Numbered from the stretch's first letter, positions 53,767 to 63,479 are shown. The stretch: 64,000 nt of DNA from JAJTDS01 sp964202895 (GCA_964202895.1 CAXNJM010000001.1:558001-622000), one strand, 5' to 3'. The notes: generated by a model not told the origin, from the sequence alone. Made by a program: numbers and translations.

Positions 53767-54129
53767 CTATTTTAAATCTACTTTAGCTCCAGCAGCTTCA
53801 AGCTTCTTTTTAAGCTCTTCAGCTTCAGCTTTATCAACATCAGACTTTATAGTTTTAGGGGCTCCGTCAACAAGATCCTTAGATTCTTTAAGACCTAAAC
53901 CAGTTATGACTCTAACTTCTTTTATCACATTAATTTTATTATCACCAGCAGAAAGAAGAACGACTTCAAATTTATCTTTTACTTCTTCAACAGCAGCAAC
54001 AGGAGCAGCAGAAGCTACAATAGTAGCAGAAACACCCCATTTTTGCTCTAGTTTTTTGCTCAATTCAGCCAATTCAAGAACAGTAAGAGATGATAATGTT
54101 TCAGATATTTGATCAAGATTAACGGTCAT
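53767..54129 (-). CDS. rplL: 50S ribosomal protein L7/L12
   Basis: Forms the flexible stalk that recruits translation GTPases. The 120 residues have the dimerising N-terminal helices (LSSLTVLELAELSKKLEQKWGV, shown as LTVLELAELSKKLE), an alanine-rich hinge (VASAAPVAAVEE) and the C-terminal globular domain with VIKEVRVITGLGLKESKDLV. Normal length. 62 bases after rplJ. Confidence 0.98.
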   Translation of the reverse strand: MTVNLDQISETLSSLTVLELAELSKKLEQKWGVSATIVASAAPVAAVEEVKDKFEVVLLSAGDNKINVIKEVRVITGLGLKESKDLVDGAPKTIKSDVDKAEAEELKKKLEAAGAKVDLK

Positions 54130-54191
54130 AGTTTTACCTTTTTATTTTTAGTTTATATTTATAAATCTTTTAATTTAAAAAATTAAAAGCC

Positions 54192-54686
54192 CTAAAGATT
54201 TGCCTTTTCTTCTAAAGAAGAGGCATAATTTTTAATTAGTGAAGCCATATTTGACTGAACACTTTTCAATGTATAGACAAATGATGCTCTTACATCTTGT
54301 AGAGAGCCAAGCTTAGCCATGCTCTGAATTTCATTTTCACTTATCAAAGAATTATTCAGATAAGCAATCTGTGGCTTAAGAAATTGAATCTCTTTCGCTG
54401 TATCAGTTATTACTTTTGACAAGGCAACCGGATCATTCGAATAAAGAACTGCTGTCGGACCTTTTAAGTAAGGGGAAAGATTTTCTAACTCCGTTCCTTT
54501 TAAGGCAACTCTAAGAAGAGTATTTTTGGCAATTTTCATGCTACACTCTTTATTTCTAAGAGCAAGCCTCATTGCATACAATTGCTTATCATTCATTCCT
54601 CTGTAATGAACAACGGCAACAAAACTACTTGCAACGAGACTATCTTTTATTTCAGATACTAATGTCGTTTTTTGTTTTTTATTCAT
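54192..54686 (-). CDS. rplJ: 50S ribosomal protein L10
   Basis: Holds the L12 dimers on the ribosome. The 164 residues begin MNKKQKTTLVSEIKD and contain HYRGMNDKQLYAMR, MKIAKNTLLRVA and LKGPTAVLYS, all in family order, and end in the long helix that binds L12. L10-L12 complexes often repress their own leader RNA; no leader structure was recognised in the 17 bases before the gene. Confidence 0.97.
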   Translation of the reverse strand: MNKKQKTTLVSEIKDSLVASSFVAVVHYRGMNDKQLYAMRLALRNKECSMKIAKNTLLRVALKGTELENLSPYLKGPTAVLYSNDPVALSKVITDTAKEIQFLKPQIAYLNNSLISENEIQSMAKLGSLQDVRASFVYTLKSVQSNMASLIKNYASSLEEKANL

Positions 54687-54703
54687 TTGTTTAGAGTTTT
54701 TTA

Positions 54704-55405
54704 TTATATTGCATCAATAGTAACTTCTACCGATGGACCCATTGTTGTATTAAGATAAAAATGCTTTATAAATTTACCCTTAGAAGATTCTGGCTTACTA
54801 TCTTTAATAGCTTTCAAAACAGATTGAATGTTTTCTAACAATGAATTAGAGTCAAAATCAATTTTACCAACCATGCAATGAACAATGCCAGATTTATCGT
54901 TTTTAAAATCAACCTTTCCTTTCAATGCATTAGCGATTGCTGTTTTAATATCATTTGTAACGGTACCGTTTTTTGGACTCGGCATTAAACCTCTCGGCCC
55001 AAGTTTTCTTGCAATTTTGCTAATTTTTTGCATAACGTCTGGTGTAGCTATACAGCAGTCAAAATCATAAAAACCACCCTCTATTTTAGATATTAAATCT
55101 TCAAGACCTGCAAAAATAGCTCCTGATTCTAGGGCAATTTTTTTCTGTTCATCATTTGCAACAAAAGCAACAACTTTAACGGCCTTACCAGATCCATTAG
55201 GCAATAATATTGAACCCTTAACTGATTGATCTGATTGTTTTGCATCAATACCTAGATTAACTGCCAAGTCAACAGACTCAACAAATTTTCTTTTTCTCTC
55301 AACTGCCAACTCTTTGATTTTAGTGACAGCATCTTGGATAGTAGAAACTTTAATTTTACTAATAACTTTTTTTGTTTTAGTATTTTTTTTTACTTTATTT
55401 TTCAT
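54704..55405 (-). CDS. rplA: 50S ribosomal protein L1
   Basis: Forms the L1 stalk near the exit site. After a lysine-rich N-terminus of about 25 residues the 233-residue protein shows AVDLAVNLGIDAKQSDQSVKG-like sequence (here DLAVNLGIDAKQSDQ), PDVMQKISKIARKLGPRGLMP and the terminal YLNTTMGPSVEV. Normal length. Start 22 bases after rplK. Confidence 0.98.
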   Translation of the reverse strand: MKNKVKKNTKTKKVISKIKVSTIQDAVTKIKELAVERKRKFVESVDLAVNLGIDAKQSDQSVKGSILLPNGSGKAVKVVAFVANDEQKKIALESGAIFAGLEDLISKIEGGFYDFDCCIATPDVMQKISKIARKLGPRGLMPSPKNGTVTNDIKTAIANALKGKVDFKNDKSGIVHCMVGKIDFDSNSLLENIQSVLKAIKDSKPESSKGKFIKHFYLNTTMGPSVEVTIDAI

Positions 55406-55427
55406 TTTTCTTGCATTTTTTAATTAA

Positions 55428-55868
55428 TTATTCAACAACTTCTAGACCCATTGATATAGCAGAACCTCTTACCATTTGAATTGCAGCTTCTATAGAAGAT
55501 GCATTCATATCGCACATTTTCTTTTTAGCAACATTTTCAATATTTTTCATATTTATTGTGCCCGCAATATCTTTTCCCGGATTGGAAGAACCTTTGGTAA
55601 GAGATATTTCCTTCATGATTAAATAGGAAACTGGAGGAAGTTTGGTTATAAATGTAAAGCTTTTATCTTTATATGCAGTTATGATGACTGGTATTGGAGC
55701 TCCTGCATCAATCCCTTCAAACTTTAAGGCATTAAATTGTTTACAGAATTCCATGATATTTAAACCTTTTTGACCCAAAGCTGGACCAATCGGAGGTGCT
55801 GGATTAGCTTTTCCAGAAGGAACTTGGAGTTTAATAAAACCCAGAACTTCTTTTTTACTTTTAGACAT
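55428..55868 (-). CDS. rplK: 50S ribosomal protein L11
   Basis: Part of the GTPase-associated centre. The 146 residues include IKLQVPSGKANPAPPIGPAL, GQKGLNIMEFCKQFN and the C-terminal RNA-binding domain with KDIAGTIN and MVRGSAISMGLEV. The proline-rich loop is intact. 125 bases after nusG. Confidence 0.98.
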   Translation of the reverse strand: MSKSKKEVLGFIKLQVPSGKANPAPPIGPALGQKGLNIMEFCKQFNALKFEGIDAGAPIPVIITAYKDKSFTFITKLPPVSYLIMKEISLTKGSSNPGKDIAGTINMKNIENVAKKKMCDMNASSIEAAIQMVRGSAISMGLEVVE

Positions 55869-55993
55869 AATATATATTTCTTAAATTTAATTGTTGAATA
55901 TAGTGATTTCAAACCCCAACAAGCTTTTGTTTTAAAATTTTACAAAAAAGAGTTGAAAAGTTAGTTAGAAAAAAATAACAAGCAAGAGTTTTT

Positions 55994-56536
55994 TTAAGAA
56001 ATTTTTTCAACTTGCTCAATGCCAAGCTCAACAGAGGTCGCTCTGCCAAAAATTAATATTGAAATTTTAACTTTTCGTTTTTCGACATCAAACTCTTCTA
56101 CAACACCGGCAAATGATTCAAAAGGACCATCGATAACATTAACCGATTCTCCGATTTCAAATGCAACAATTTTAGATTCTTGACCTTGTTCATTAATGAT
56201 ACTAAATATTTCTTCTATTTTCGAATCCTCAACCTGTTTAGGGTTATTTTTACCACCCAAAAACCCTATCACCTTCGGAATTGCATTTAAACTATTATAT
56301 GCTTCAGAATTAAGATCGGCTTTGATAAAAATATAACCCGGAAATAGTTTTTGATTTTCAAGAACTTTTTGACCTCTTTTTATTTTTGGCACTTTTTTAT
56401 AAGGAACCAAAGCCTCAGAAACAAACTCACTAATTTTATTTGTAGCTATTAAAAGATTAATTTCATTAGCTATTTTATTTTCTTGCCCTGATACAACATT
56501 TAATATGTACCATTTTTTTTCTTTATTATTTTCCAT
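55994..56536 (-). CDS. nusG: Transcription antitermination factor NusG
   Basis: NusG binds the clamp of RNA polymerase and couples it to the ribosome. The 180 residues have the NGN domain (KWYILNVVSGQENKIA, FPGYIFIKAD, ITKVIGFLGG-type sequence, here IPKVIGFLGGKNNPK) and a C-terminal KOW domain (VNVIDGPFESFAGVVEE). Normal length. 51 bases after secE. Confidence 0.98.
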   Translation of the reverse strand: MENNKEKKWYILNVVSGQENKIANEINLLIATNKISEFVSEALVPYKKVPKIKRGQKVLENQKLFPGYIFIKADLNSEAYNSLNAIPKVIGFLGGKNNPKQVEDSKIEEIFSIINEQGQESKIVAFEIGESVNVIDGPFESFAGVVEEFDVEKRKVKISILIFGRATSVELGIEQVEKIS

Positions 56537-56587
56537 TTTTTTATAAATTTATCTAATTCAAAACAATATCAAATTAGAATTAACTAA

Positions 56588-56776
56588 TTAGAGGCCAAAA
56601 AATAAGCCAATAATTTTAGAAATTACGAAATCTATCAAAGTTAGAGATAAAGAAACCAACAATATTACTATAAATATTATTACAGTTGCGGTGTAGGTTT
56701 CTCTCTTAGAGGGAAAGCTAAGTTTCTTAAATTCTTGAATAGAATCCTTAATAAAAGAAATTGTTTTTGCTATCAC
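56588..56776 (-). CDS. secE: Preprotein translocase subunit SecE
   Basis: The small clamp subunit of SecYEG. One amphipathic segment with DSIQEFKKLSFPSKRETYTA, where the usual motif is ELKKVxWPTRxE, is followed by one membrane helix (VIIFIVILLVSLSLTLIDFVI is its range, here VIIFIVILLVSL). I use the GTG at 56776, which gives 62 residues, close to other alphaproteobacterial SecE. The longer frame to 56836 runs into the tRNA-Trp gene and cannot be the natural start. Confidence 0.9.
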   Translation of the reverse strand: MIAKTISFIKDSIQEFKKLSFPSKRETYTATVIIFIVILLVSLSLTLIDFVISKIIGLFFGL

Positions 56777-56802
56777 GATATTTGCTGATATTTTATTATT
56801 TT

Positions 56803-56878
56803 TGGCAGGAGCGAGAGGAATCGAACCCCCAACCAACGGTTTTGGAGACCGCTACTCTACCAATTGAGCTACACTCCT
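56803..56878 (-). tRNA. trnW: tRNA-Trp (CCA anticodon)
   Basis: 76 bases that fold as a tRNA: acceptor AGGAGTG with CGCTCCT, D arm TAGCTCAATTGGTAGAG, anticodon loop CTCCAAA with CCA, T arm GGGGGTTCGATTCCTCT and an encoded 3' CCA. It lies between tuf and secE, as in many bacteria. Confidence 0.96.
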
Positions 56879-56936
56879 AAATCCACAGATTGATAATTCT
56901 CAATTAATGAATTATCAATCTGCAATAAAGATTAAT

Positions 56937-58127
56937 TTATTTAATAATCTTAGAAACAACACCAGCACCAACAGTTCTGCCACCTTCACGGATAGCAAAA
57001 CGAAGACCTTCTTCCATTGCAATTGGAGAAATTAGCTCAACAGTGATTTTTATGTTATCACCCGGCATAACCATTTCAACACCCTCTGGAAGAGATACTG
57101 ATCCCGTAACATCAGTAGTTCTGAAGTAAAATTGCGGACGATAGTTTTTAAAGAACGGAGTATGACGACCGCCCTCTTCTTTACTAAGGATATAAACTTC
57201 AGCTTCAAAATTAGTATGAGGATTAATTGAACCAGGTTTGCAAAGAACTTGACCTCTTTCAACATCTTCTTTTTTGGTTCCTCTAAGTAGGATACCAGCA
57301 TTATCACCTGCTCTACCTTCGTCGAGGAGTTTTCTAAACATTTCGATACCAGTACAAGTGGTTTTTTGAGTAGGACGAATACCGACTATTTCAACTTCTT
57401 CGTTGACTTTAACGATTCCTCTTTCAATTCTACCAGTAACTACTGTTCCTCTGCCAGATATAGAAAAAACATCTTCAATCGGCATTAAAAACTGCTGATC
57501 AACTGGTCTTTTTGGTTCAGGAATGTAGGAATCAACTGCATCCATCAAAGCTTGAATTGCAGGCTCACCTATTTCTGAAGTGTCTCCTTCAAGAGATTTA
57601 AGTGCAGAGCCTTTAATGACAGGAATATCATCACCTGGGAAATCGTATTTACTAAGTAATTCTCTAACTTCCATTTCAACAAGATCAAGAAGCTCTTTGT
57701 CTTCTACTTGATCAACTTTATTAAGGAAAACAACGATTGCAGGAACACCAACTTGCTTAGCAAGAAGAATATGTTCACGAGTTTGAGGCATTGGGCCGTC
57801 AGTTGCAGAAACAACAAGAATTGCTCCGTCCATTTGGGCTGCGCCAGTTATCATGTTTTTTACATAGTCAGCATGCCCTGGACAGTCAACGTGAGCATAG
57901 TGTCTTTTAGTTGTTTCATATTCAACGTGAGCAGTATTGATTGTGATACCTCTTTCTTTTTCTTCAGGAGCGGCATCGATTTCATCATATGCTTTCTTTT
58001 TAGCAAGACCAGACTTGGCTAAGTAGTTAGTAATTGCGGCGGTAAGAGTAGTTTTACCGTGGTCAACGTGACCTATTGTTCCCACATTAACATGTGGCTT
58101 TGTGCGTTCAAATTTTTCTTTAGACAT
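56937..58127 (-). CDS. tuf: Elongation factor Tu
   Basis: EF-Tu delivers aminoacyl-tRNA to the ribosome. The 396 residues begin MSKEKFERTKPHVNVGTIGH and contain GHVDHGKTTL (G1), RGITINTAHVEYET (switch I), DCPGHADYVKNMI (G3), NKVD (G4) and SAL (G5), followed by both beta-barrel domains. Codon use looks more even and G+C-richer than in neighbours, as expected for a highly expressed gene. Flanked by tRNA-Tyr upstream and tRNA-Trp downstream. Confidence 0.99.
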   Translation of the reverse strand: MSKEKFERTKPHVNVGTIGHVDHGKTTLTAAITNYLAKSGLAKKKAYDEIDAAPEEKERGITINTAHVEYETTKRHYAHVDCPGHADYVKNMITGAAQMDGAILVVSATDGPMPQTREHILLAKQVGVPAIVVFLNKVDQVEDKELLDLVEMEVRELLSKYDFPGDDIPVIKGSALKSLEGDTSEIGEPAIQALMDAVDSYIPEPKRPVDQQFLMPIEDVFSISGRGTVVTGRIERGIVKVNEEVEIVGIRPTQKTTCTGIEMFRKLLDEGRAGDNAGILLRGTKKEDVERGQVLCKPGSINPHTNFEAEVYILSKEEGGRHTPFFKNYRPQFYFRTTDVTGSVSLPEGVEMVMPGDNIKITVELISPIAMEEGLRFAIREGGRTVGAGVVSKIIK

Positions 58128-58325
58128 TGTAATTATAAAATTATTAGTTGTTAAATTTCAAATTCATACAATAAAATTGTACATAAAAGGGCTATAAAGG
58201 CTTTATTTTATAACCTCGAAGCATAAACTGTAAATAAATTTTAGTGTAAAATTTTGCAAAATTGTCAAGATTATAAAATAAAAATCAAGCACTAAAATAG
58301 AAAATAAAAAAAGAAAATTTAGATT

Positions 58326-58411
58326 TGGTGGAGAAGGCAGGATTTGAACCTGCGAACGCTTACGCGGACAGATTTACAGTCTGTTGCCATTGACCACTCG
58401 GCCACTTCTCC
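58326..58411 (-). tRNA. trnY: tRNA-Tyr (GTA anticodon)
   Basis: 86 bases with a long variable arm, as in bacterial tRNA-Tyr. Acceptor GGAGAAG with CTTCTCC, anticodon loop CTGTAAA, T arm CAGGTTCAAATCCTG, encoded 3' CCA. GTA anticodons are substrates for queuosine insertion, which fits the queA gene in the window. Confidence 0.95.
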
Positions 58412-58434
58412 TTAAGATTTATTTATAAATATTT

Positions 58435-58508
58435 TGGAGCGGGTGGAGGGAATCGAACCCTCACAGCTAGCTTGGAAGGCTAGAACTCTACCGTTGAGCT
58501 ACACCCGC
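58435..58508 (-). tRNA. trnG: tRNA-Gly (TCC anticodon)
   Basis: 74 bases: acceptor GCGGGTG with CACCCGC, D arm TAGCTCAACGGTAGAG, anticodon loop CTTCCAA, T arm GAGGGTTCGATTCCCTC, encoded 3' CCA. First gene of the tRNA-tuf-rpoBC cluster, 23 bases before tRNA-Tyr. Confidence 0.96.
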
Positions 58509-58553
58509 AATAGATTTTAAACAAAAACTTTTATTTGGAGTGGCAATTTTTAA

Positions 58554-58587
58554 AAGCTTTTTTTAATAAGCAAGCTTTTTTTAATAA
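58554..58587 (-). repeat. 16-base direct repeat upstream of the tRNA-tuf cluster
   Basis: AAGCTTTTTTTAATAA occurs at 58554-58569 and 58572-58587. On the minus strand the A tracts lie 45-75 bases upstream of tRNA-Gly and could act as an UP-element or bent DNA at the promoter of this highly expressed cluster; that is inference. Confidence 0.45.
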
Positions 58588-58745
58588 AATTTATTATTTT
58601 TTTCTTGACTGTTTAAAATTAGAAAATAATTTTTGAAGCATTATCGCTTTGAATCTTTATTAATTAATTATTACATATTCAAGTTACACCGAAAAATCTT
58701 AGCCAGCACTAAGACACCAATTTTAATACACCGAACTTACATATT

Positions 58746-60266
58746 ATGGTTGCAAAAGTAAAAACATTCTCCTTCGTTGGTATAGATGTTGTTGAAGTCG
58801 AAGTTGAAATAAAAATCACTAACGGATTAAACAAATTCTTAATCGTAGGCCTTCCTGATAAAGCAGTTGGAGAATCTAAAGAAAGAGTAATTTCAGCACT
58901 ATCTTCTACGGGGCTTTCTCTGCCTGCAAAAAAAATTACCGTTAATCTCGCTCCAGCAGACTTGCAAAAAGAAGGTTCGCAATTTGATTTACCAATCGCA
59001 GTTGGAATTTTAATTGAAATGGGAATTTTATCACAAAATTTAATTGATAAATTTTATGTCCTTGGCGAATTGTCGCTTGACGGCTCAATTAATAATATTA
59101 ACGGCATTATTTCAGCATCAATTGGTGCCAATCAAAGAAATTGCGGAATAATTTGCCCAAAAAACAATGGATCGGAAGCTGTTTGGGCAGGAACTCTTGA
59201 AATTATTGCACCCGGCAATTTAATTGAATTAATTAACCATCTTAAGGGCGAACAATATTCACCAAAACCTATACACGAACCTCATCACAAGAATTTTATC
59301 ACTAAAAAATATCCTGATTTTGCAGATGTTAAAGGGCATCAACAAGCAAAAAGGGCTTTTGAAATCGCAGCATCAGGCGGGCACAATATTTTAATGGTTG
59401 GAGCCCCTGGGACTGGAAAATCAATGCTTGCATCAAGATTTCCAAGCATCATACCGCCACCTGATTTATCGGAAATTCTTGAAATTAATATGATACACAG
59501 TGTCAGTGGAAAAATTACCGACGGAAAATTAATCACCTATCGCCCCTATCGCGAAGTTCATCATTCTTGTTCAATGCCAGCAATGGTTGGAGGCGGTTCA
59601 AAAGCAAAGCCTGGGGAAATTTCACTCGCTCATAACGGAATTTTATTTTTAGATGAAATTGCTGAATTTCCAAGACAAGTTCTCGATGCTTTACGACAGC
59701 CACTAGAAACTGCAAAGGTTGATATTTCAAGAGTCAACTCTCACATAACTTATCCAGCAAATTTTCAATTGATTTCAGCGATGAATCCCTGTCGTTGCGG
59801 TTATCTAGGAGATGCAACTCGCGAATGCAAAAAAGCTCCCGACTGCGGAGAAGAATATCAAAAAAAAATTTCTGGACCATTTCTAGATAGAATTGACATC
59901 GTTATCAATGTTGAAAAAATTGATATTTTTGAAAATAAAAATTCTCAAGAAGAAAGTTCAAATGCAATATTAGCAAGAGTTAGTAAGGCCCGCAAAATAC
60001 AGAACCAAAGATATCAACAAGAGCTAGGAGAAAATTTTAACAATTTAATCAATGCAAGAATCGACAGCAATTTAATTGATAAATTTTGTCAGCTAGAGCA
60101 AGAAACCGAAAAAACTTTTCAAAATGCAGTTAATAAAATAGGAGCTTCCATTAGAGGAATAACTAGAGTTTTAAGAGTGGCAAGAACAATTGCCGACCTT
60201 GAATCGGAAGATAAAATCAAAAAACACCATCTTCTTGAAGCATTAAGCTATCGCAGAAAAATTTAA
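58746..60266 (+). CDS. comM: ComM/YifB family AAA+ ATPase (magnesium chelatase-like)
   Basis: ComM is a hexameric helicase that widens the heteroduplex during natural transformation. The 506 residues start with the Lon-like N-domain (FVGIDVVEVEVEIKI, VGLPDKAVGESKERVISAL in part), then the AAA+ core with Walker A GAPGTGKSMLA, Walker B ILFLDEIAEF, and a zinc-like motif with CRCGYLGDATREC and C in APDCGEEY. The C-terminal lid has SIRGITRVLRVARTIADLE. All motifs intact. With comEC it supports uptake of external DNA. Divergent from the tRNA-Gly cluster across 237 bases. Confidence 0.94.
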   Translation: MVAKVKTFSFVGIDVVEVEVEIKITNGLNKFLIVGLPDKAVGESKERVISALSSTGLSLPAKKITVNLAPADLQKEGSQFDLPIAVGILIEMGILSQNLIDKFYVLGELSLDGSINNINGIISASIGANQRNCGIICPKNNGSEAVWAGTLEIIAPGNLIELINHLKGEQYSPKPIHEPHHKNFITKKYPDFADVKGHQQAKRAFEIAASGGHNILMVGAPGTGKSMLASRFPSIIPPPDLSEILEINMIHSVSGKITDGKLITYRPYREVHHSCSMPAMVGGGSKAKPGEISLAHNGILFLDEIAEFPRQVLDALRQPLETAKVDISRVNSHITYPANFQLISAMNPCRCGYLGDATRECKKAPDCGEEYQKKISGPFLDRIDIVINVEKIDIFENKNSQEESSNAILARVSKARKIQNQRYQQELGENFNNLINARIDSNLIDKFCQLEQETEKTFQNAVNKIGASIRGITRVLRVARTIADLESEDKIKKHHLLEALSYRRKI

Positions 60267-60277
60267 ACTGCATTAAA

Positions 60278-60859
60278 CTATATTTTTTTTGATACCTTAA
60301 TTGCTGTTTCGGTAATTAATTTTATAAAATTGGTTAATGGTATAAAAATTGGAGATTCTTTAGCTTTATTGTCGTATGCTATATCGCGATGATGAGCTTC
60401 ATCAGCCTGAAATTCTGTGATTTTTTGTGCCAAATTTGACATATCACTCTTCTGTTCTATATTTTCTTGCTTATCAATTTCTGCAGATAAGATATTTATT
60501 TGTTGCTGGTAATGCTCTTCGATAACCTCTTCAACTGCGGTTGTGCATGCCATAGCGGTTTTATTACCTAAAATAGCAGTGAAAAAACCAAGACTAAAAC
60601 CACCCATTTTCCAAATTGGTTGCATTAAAGTTGGTCTAATTTGATTTTCTTTTAAAAGATTGTCGAAATATTTAAAATGCTCAACTTCTTGATTTTTCAT
60701 TGATTCAATAATTGCAATGTTTTGAGAATTATTGAAAAAAAAATTTTTTAATTTCATCGCCACGATTTGACCTTGATAAATGACTTGAGCTCCGCATTCA
60801 CCAGCATGATCGACTCGCACGATTTCAGCAATTTTTTTTGATAATTCTTGATTTTTCAT
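60278..60859 (-). CDS. coq7: Coq7-type demethoxyubiquinone hydroxylase
   Basis: Coq7 adds the last hydroxyl group in ubiquinone synthesis with a di-iron centre. The 193 residues have the ferritin-like helices with the iron ligands: E21 in RVDHAGECGAQ, EVEH in MKNQEVEHFKYF, EEVIEEHY, and DEAHHRDIA. Typical length for the bacterial form. Together with ubiE it shows aerobic ubiquinone synthesis. It lies between comM (convergent, 11 bases apart) and clpB. Confidence 0.96.
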   Translation of the reverse strand: MKNQELSKKIAEIVRVDHAGECGAQVIYQGQIVAMKLKNFFFNNSQNIAIIESMKNQEVEHFKYFDNLLKENQIRPTLMQPIWKMGGFSLGFFTAILGNKTAMACTTAVEEVIEEHYQQQINILSAEIDKQENIEQKSDMSNLAQKITEFQADEAHHRDIAYDNKAKESPIFIPLTNFIKLITETAIKVSKKI

Positions 60860-60911
60860 AAAGCTTTAAGTGTTTTTTTTGTTTTTGATAATAGAGTAAA
60901 TTTTTAATTTG

Positions 60912-63479
60912 TTAACTATTTTTTTCAAAAGTTAACAAGCCCTTATCGTTGCAATCAATATTAATCGTTTGATTTTCAAGTAAATCACCTTTTAAAATTT
61001 TTTCCGCTAAAATATTTTCAATTTCTTTTTGAATAACTCTTTTTAAAGGGCGAGCTCCATATATAGAGCTATAACCTTTATCGCCAAGATATTTTTTAGC
61101 ACTATCGCTAATTGAAATTTTAAAGCCATTATTCTGCAATCTTTTTGTCAATCTTACAAATTGTATAGCGACAACTTGATTAATGTTTTCTTGCGACAAT
61201 TTATTAAAAATTATGATTTCATCAAGGCGATTAATAAATTCTGGCCTCATTTGCTGTTTTAGCTCTTCCATGACAAGATTCTCTAAAACAATTTTATCTT
61301 CATTGGCTTGATTAAAGTGCCTTGAGCCAATATTTGAAGTCAAAATTATAATAGAATTAGCAAAATTAACTACCTGACCTTGTGAATCAGTAAGCCTGCC
61401 ATCATCAAGAACTTGCAATAAAATATTAAAAACATCGCTATGTGCTTTTTCTATTTCATCAAATAATATAACTTGATAAGGCCTTATTCTAACTGCTTCG
61501 GTAAGAGTTCCGCCTTGTTCATAACCAACATAACCGGGAGGAGCTCCTATTAATTTTGCCACACTGTGTTTTTCCATAAATTCACTCATATCAATTCTTA
61601 ATATTGCCGATTCATCATCAAAAATAAATTCAGCAAGAGCCTTTGAAACTTCTGTTTTGCCGACTCCAGTAGGTCCAAGAAATAAAAAAGAGCCAATTGG
61701 CTTTTGATGATCTTGCAACCCTGCCCTCGATCTTCTCAAGCTGTTAGAGATTGCTATCAAAGCTTCTTCTTGCCCAACAACTCTTTGCCTCAAAAGCTCT
61801 TCCATTTTTAATAATTTTTCTTTTTCGCCCGCCATTATTCTGTCGGTTGGTATTCCTGTAATTTTAGCAACAATTTTAGCGATATCATTTTCATCCACAA
61901 CCTGCAAATTATTGATAACAGAAACATCTTTTTCAATATCAGAAAGCTCTTTCTGTAATTTAGGTATGGCTCCATAGGTTAATTCTCCTGCTTTACTGAG
62001 ATTTCCCTCTCTTTTTGCCTTCTCTAGCTCAAATTTTGCATTTTCAATTTTAGACTTTAATTCATTTACTAAATTAAGCTTTGATTTTTCAACATTCCAA
62101 ACAGTTGTCATTTCAAGAGATTTTTTTTCCAACGAAGTAAGTTCTTGATTTATTTCCTCTAATTTTTTCTTTGCCGAGTCATCATCTTCTCTTTTTAAAC
62201 CTGCCACCGCTATTTTTAGCTGAATAATTTTGCGATCAATTTCATCTAATTCGTTAGGCTTTGAATCTATGGCAATTCTAACTGCACTAGAAGCTTCATC
62301 AATTAAATCAATTGCCTTGTCTGGTAAAAATCTATCAGTAATATATCTGTCTGACATTACTGCCGAAGCAATCAAGGCAGAATCTTTTATTTTTATTCCA
62401 TGATACATTTCATATTTTTCTTTAATTCCCCTTAAAATGGTTATAGTGTCTTCAATGGTTGGTTGATTGGTAAAAATTGGTTGAAATCTACGAGCGAGAG
62501 CAACATCTTTTTCAATATATTTACGATATTCATCAAGAGTTGTTGCACCTATGCAATGCAAAGCTCCTCTTGCTAAAGCTGGTTTTAGTAGGTTTGATGC
62601 ATCCATCGCTCCTTCGGATTTACCCGCACCGACCAACAAATGCAATTCATCAATAAAAAGTAAGATTTGTTCATTGCTTTCAATGTCTCTTAACACTGAT
62701 TTCAGCCTTTCTTCAAACTCTCCACGAAACTTACTGCCCGCAACCAAAGCTCCCAAATCAAGCACCATAAGTTTTTTATTTTTAAGACTTTCTGGAACAT
62801 CGTTATTTACAATTCTCTGGGCCAAACCTTCAACAATTGCAGTTTTTCCAACTCCCGGATGCCCTATTAATACGGGATTATTCTTAGTTCTACGAGACAA
62901 AACTTGAATTGCCCTTCTTATTTCTTCATCTCTACCAATTACAGGGTCTATCTTTCCCTCTCTTGCCCTTTTTGTTAAATCGTCTGCATATTTTTCGAGA
63001 GCTTGATAATTGCCCTCAGCAGTTGCACTATCAGCTTTTGCATTGCCACGAATTTTTTTAATCGCATCTCTCAAGACTGAAATTGAAATACCGCAACCCT
63101 TAATTATCAAAGCTCCATTATTGTTATCGTCTTCCAAAATAGCCTGAAATAATCTTTCGATGGTAATGAACTGATCGTTATTTTGACTGGCTATTTTTTC
63201 TGCTAATAATAATATTCTTGCGGTTTCTCCAGAAATTGTAACACTGCCAGCTCCAGAAACTTTGGTAATTTTATTAAAGGAGTTTTTTAATTCTGCCTTC
63301 AGTAAAGTAAAATTACCACTACATAAATTAATAATTTTAACTATTAAATCTTCTTCCTCTTCTAGCATTGCTGAGATTAAATGCTCTGGCATAATTTTTT
63401 GATGATCATTTCCTAAAGCTAAAGATTGAGATTTTTGTAGAATATTTTGGGTTTTTTGTGTGTAATTTTCAAAGTTCAT
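60912..63479 (-). CDS. clpB: ATP-dependent disaggregase ClpB
   Basis: ClpB pulls proteins out of aggregates together with DnaK. The 855 residues have the N-domain, first AAA+ domain with GHPGVGKTAIVEGLA, the coiled-coil M domain (about 400-520), second AAA+ domain with FLGPTGVGKTEVSKALA and GYVGYEQGG, and the C-terminal IYGARPLKRVIQ. No tripeptide for ClpP binding, as expected. It is preceded by a 400-base region with possible heat-shock -35 boxes. Confidence 0.98.
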   Translation of the reverse strand: MNFENYTQKTQNILQKSQSLALGNDHQKIMPEHLISAMLEEEEDLIVKIINLCSGNFTLLKAELKNSFNKITKVSGAGSVTISGETARILLLAEKIASQNNDQFITIERLFQAILEDDNNNGALIIKGCGISISVLRDAIKKIRGNAKADSATAEGNYQALEKYADDLTKRAREGKIDPVIGRDEEIRRAIQVLSRRTKNNPVLIGHPGVGKTAIVEGLAQRIVNNDVPESLKNKKLMVLDLGALVAGSKFRGEFEERLKSVLRDIESNEQILLFIDELHLLVGAGKSEGAMDASNLLKPALARGALHCIGATTLDEYRKYIEKDVALARRFQPIFTNQPTIEDTITILRGIKEKYEMYHGIKIKDSALIASAVMSDRYITDRFLPDKAIDLIDEASSAVRIAIDSKPNELDEIDRKIIQLKIAVAGLKREDDDSAKKKLEEINQELTSLEKKSLEMTTVWNVEKSKLNLVNELKSKIENAKFELEKAKREGNLSKAGELTYGAIPKLQKELSDIEKDVSVINNLQVVDENDIAKIVAKITGIPTDRIMAGEKEKLLKMEELLRQRVVGQEEALIAISNSLRRSRAGLQDHQKPIGSFLFLGPTGVGKTEVSKALAEFIFDDESAILRIDMSEFMEKHSVAKLIGAPPGYVGYEQGGTLTEAVRIRPYQVILFDEIEKAHSDVFNILLQVLDDGRLTDSQGQVVNFANSIIILTSNIGSRHFNQANEDKIVLENLVMEELKQQMRPEFINRLDEIIIFNKLSQENINQVVAIQFVRLTKRLQNNGFKISISDSAKKYLGDKGYSSIYGARPLKRVIQKEIENILAEKILKGDLLENQTINIDCNDKGLLTFEKNS

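Noticed and set aside
56777..56836. N-terminal extension of SecE
   Set aside because: The extension is translated tRNA-Trp sequence; the GTG at 56776 gives the family length.
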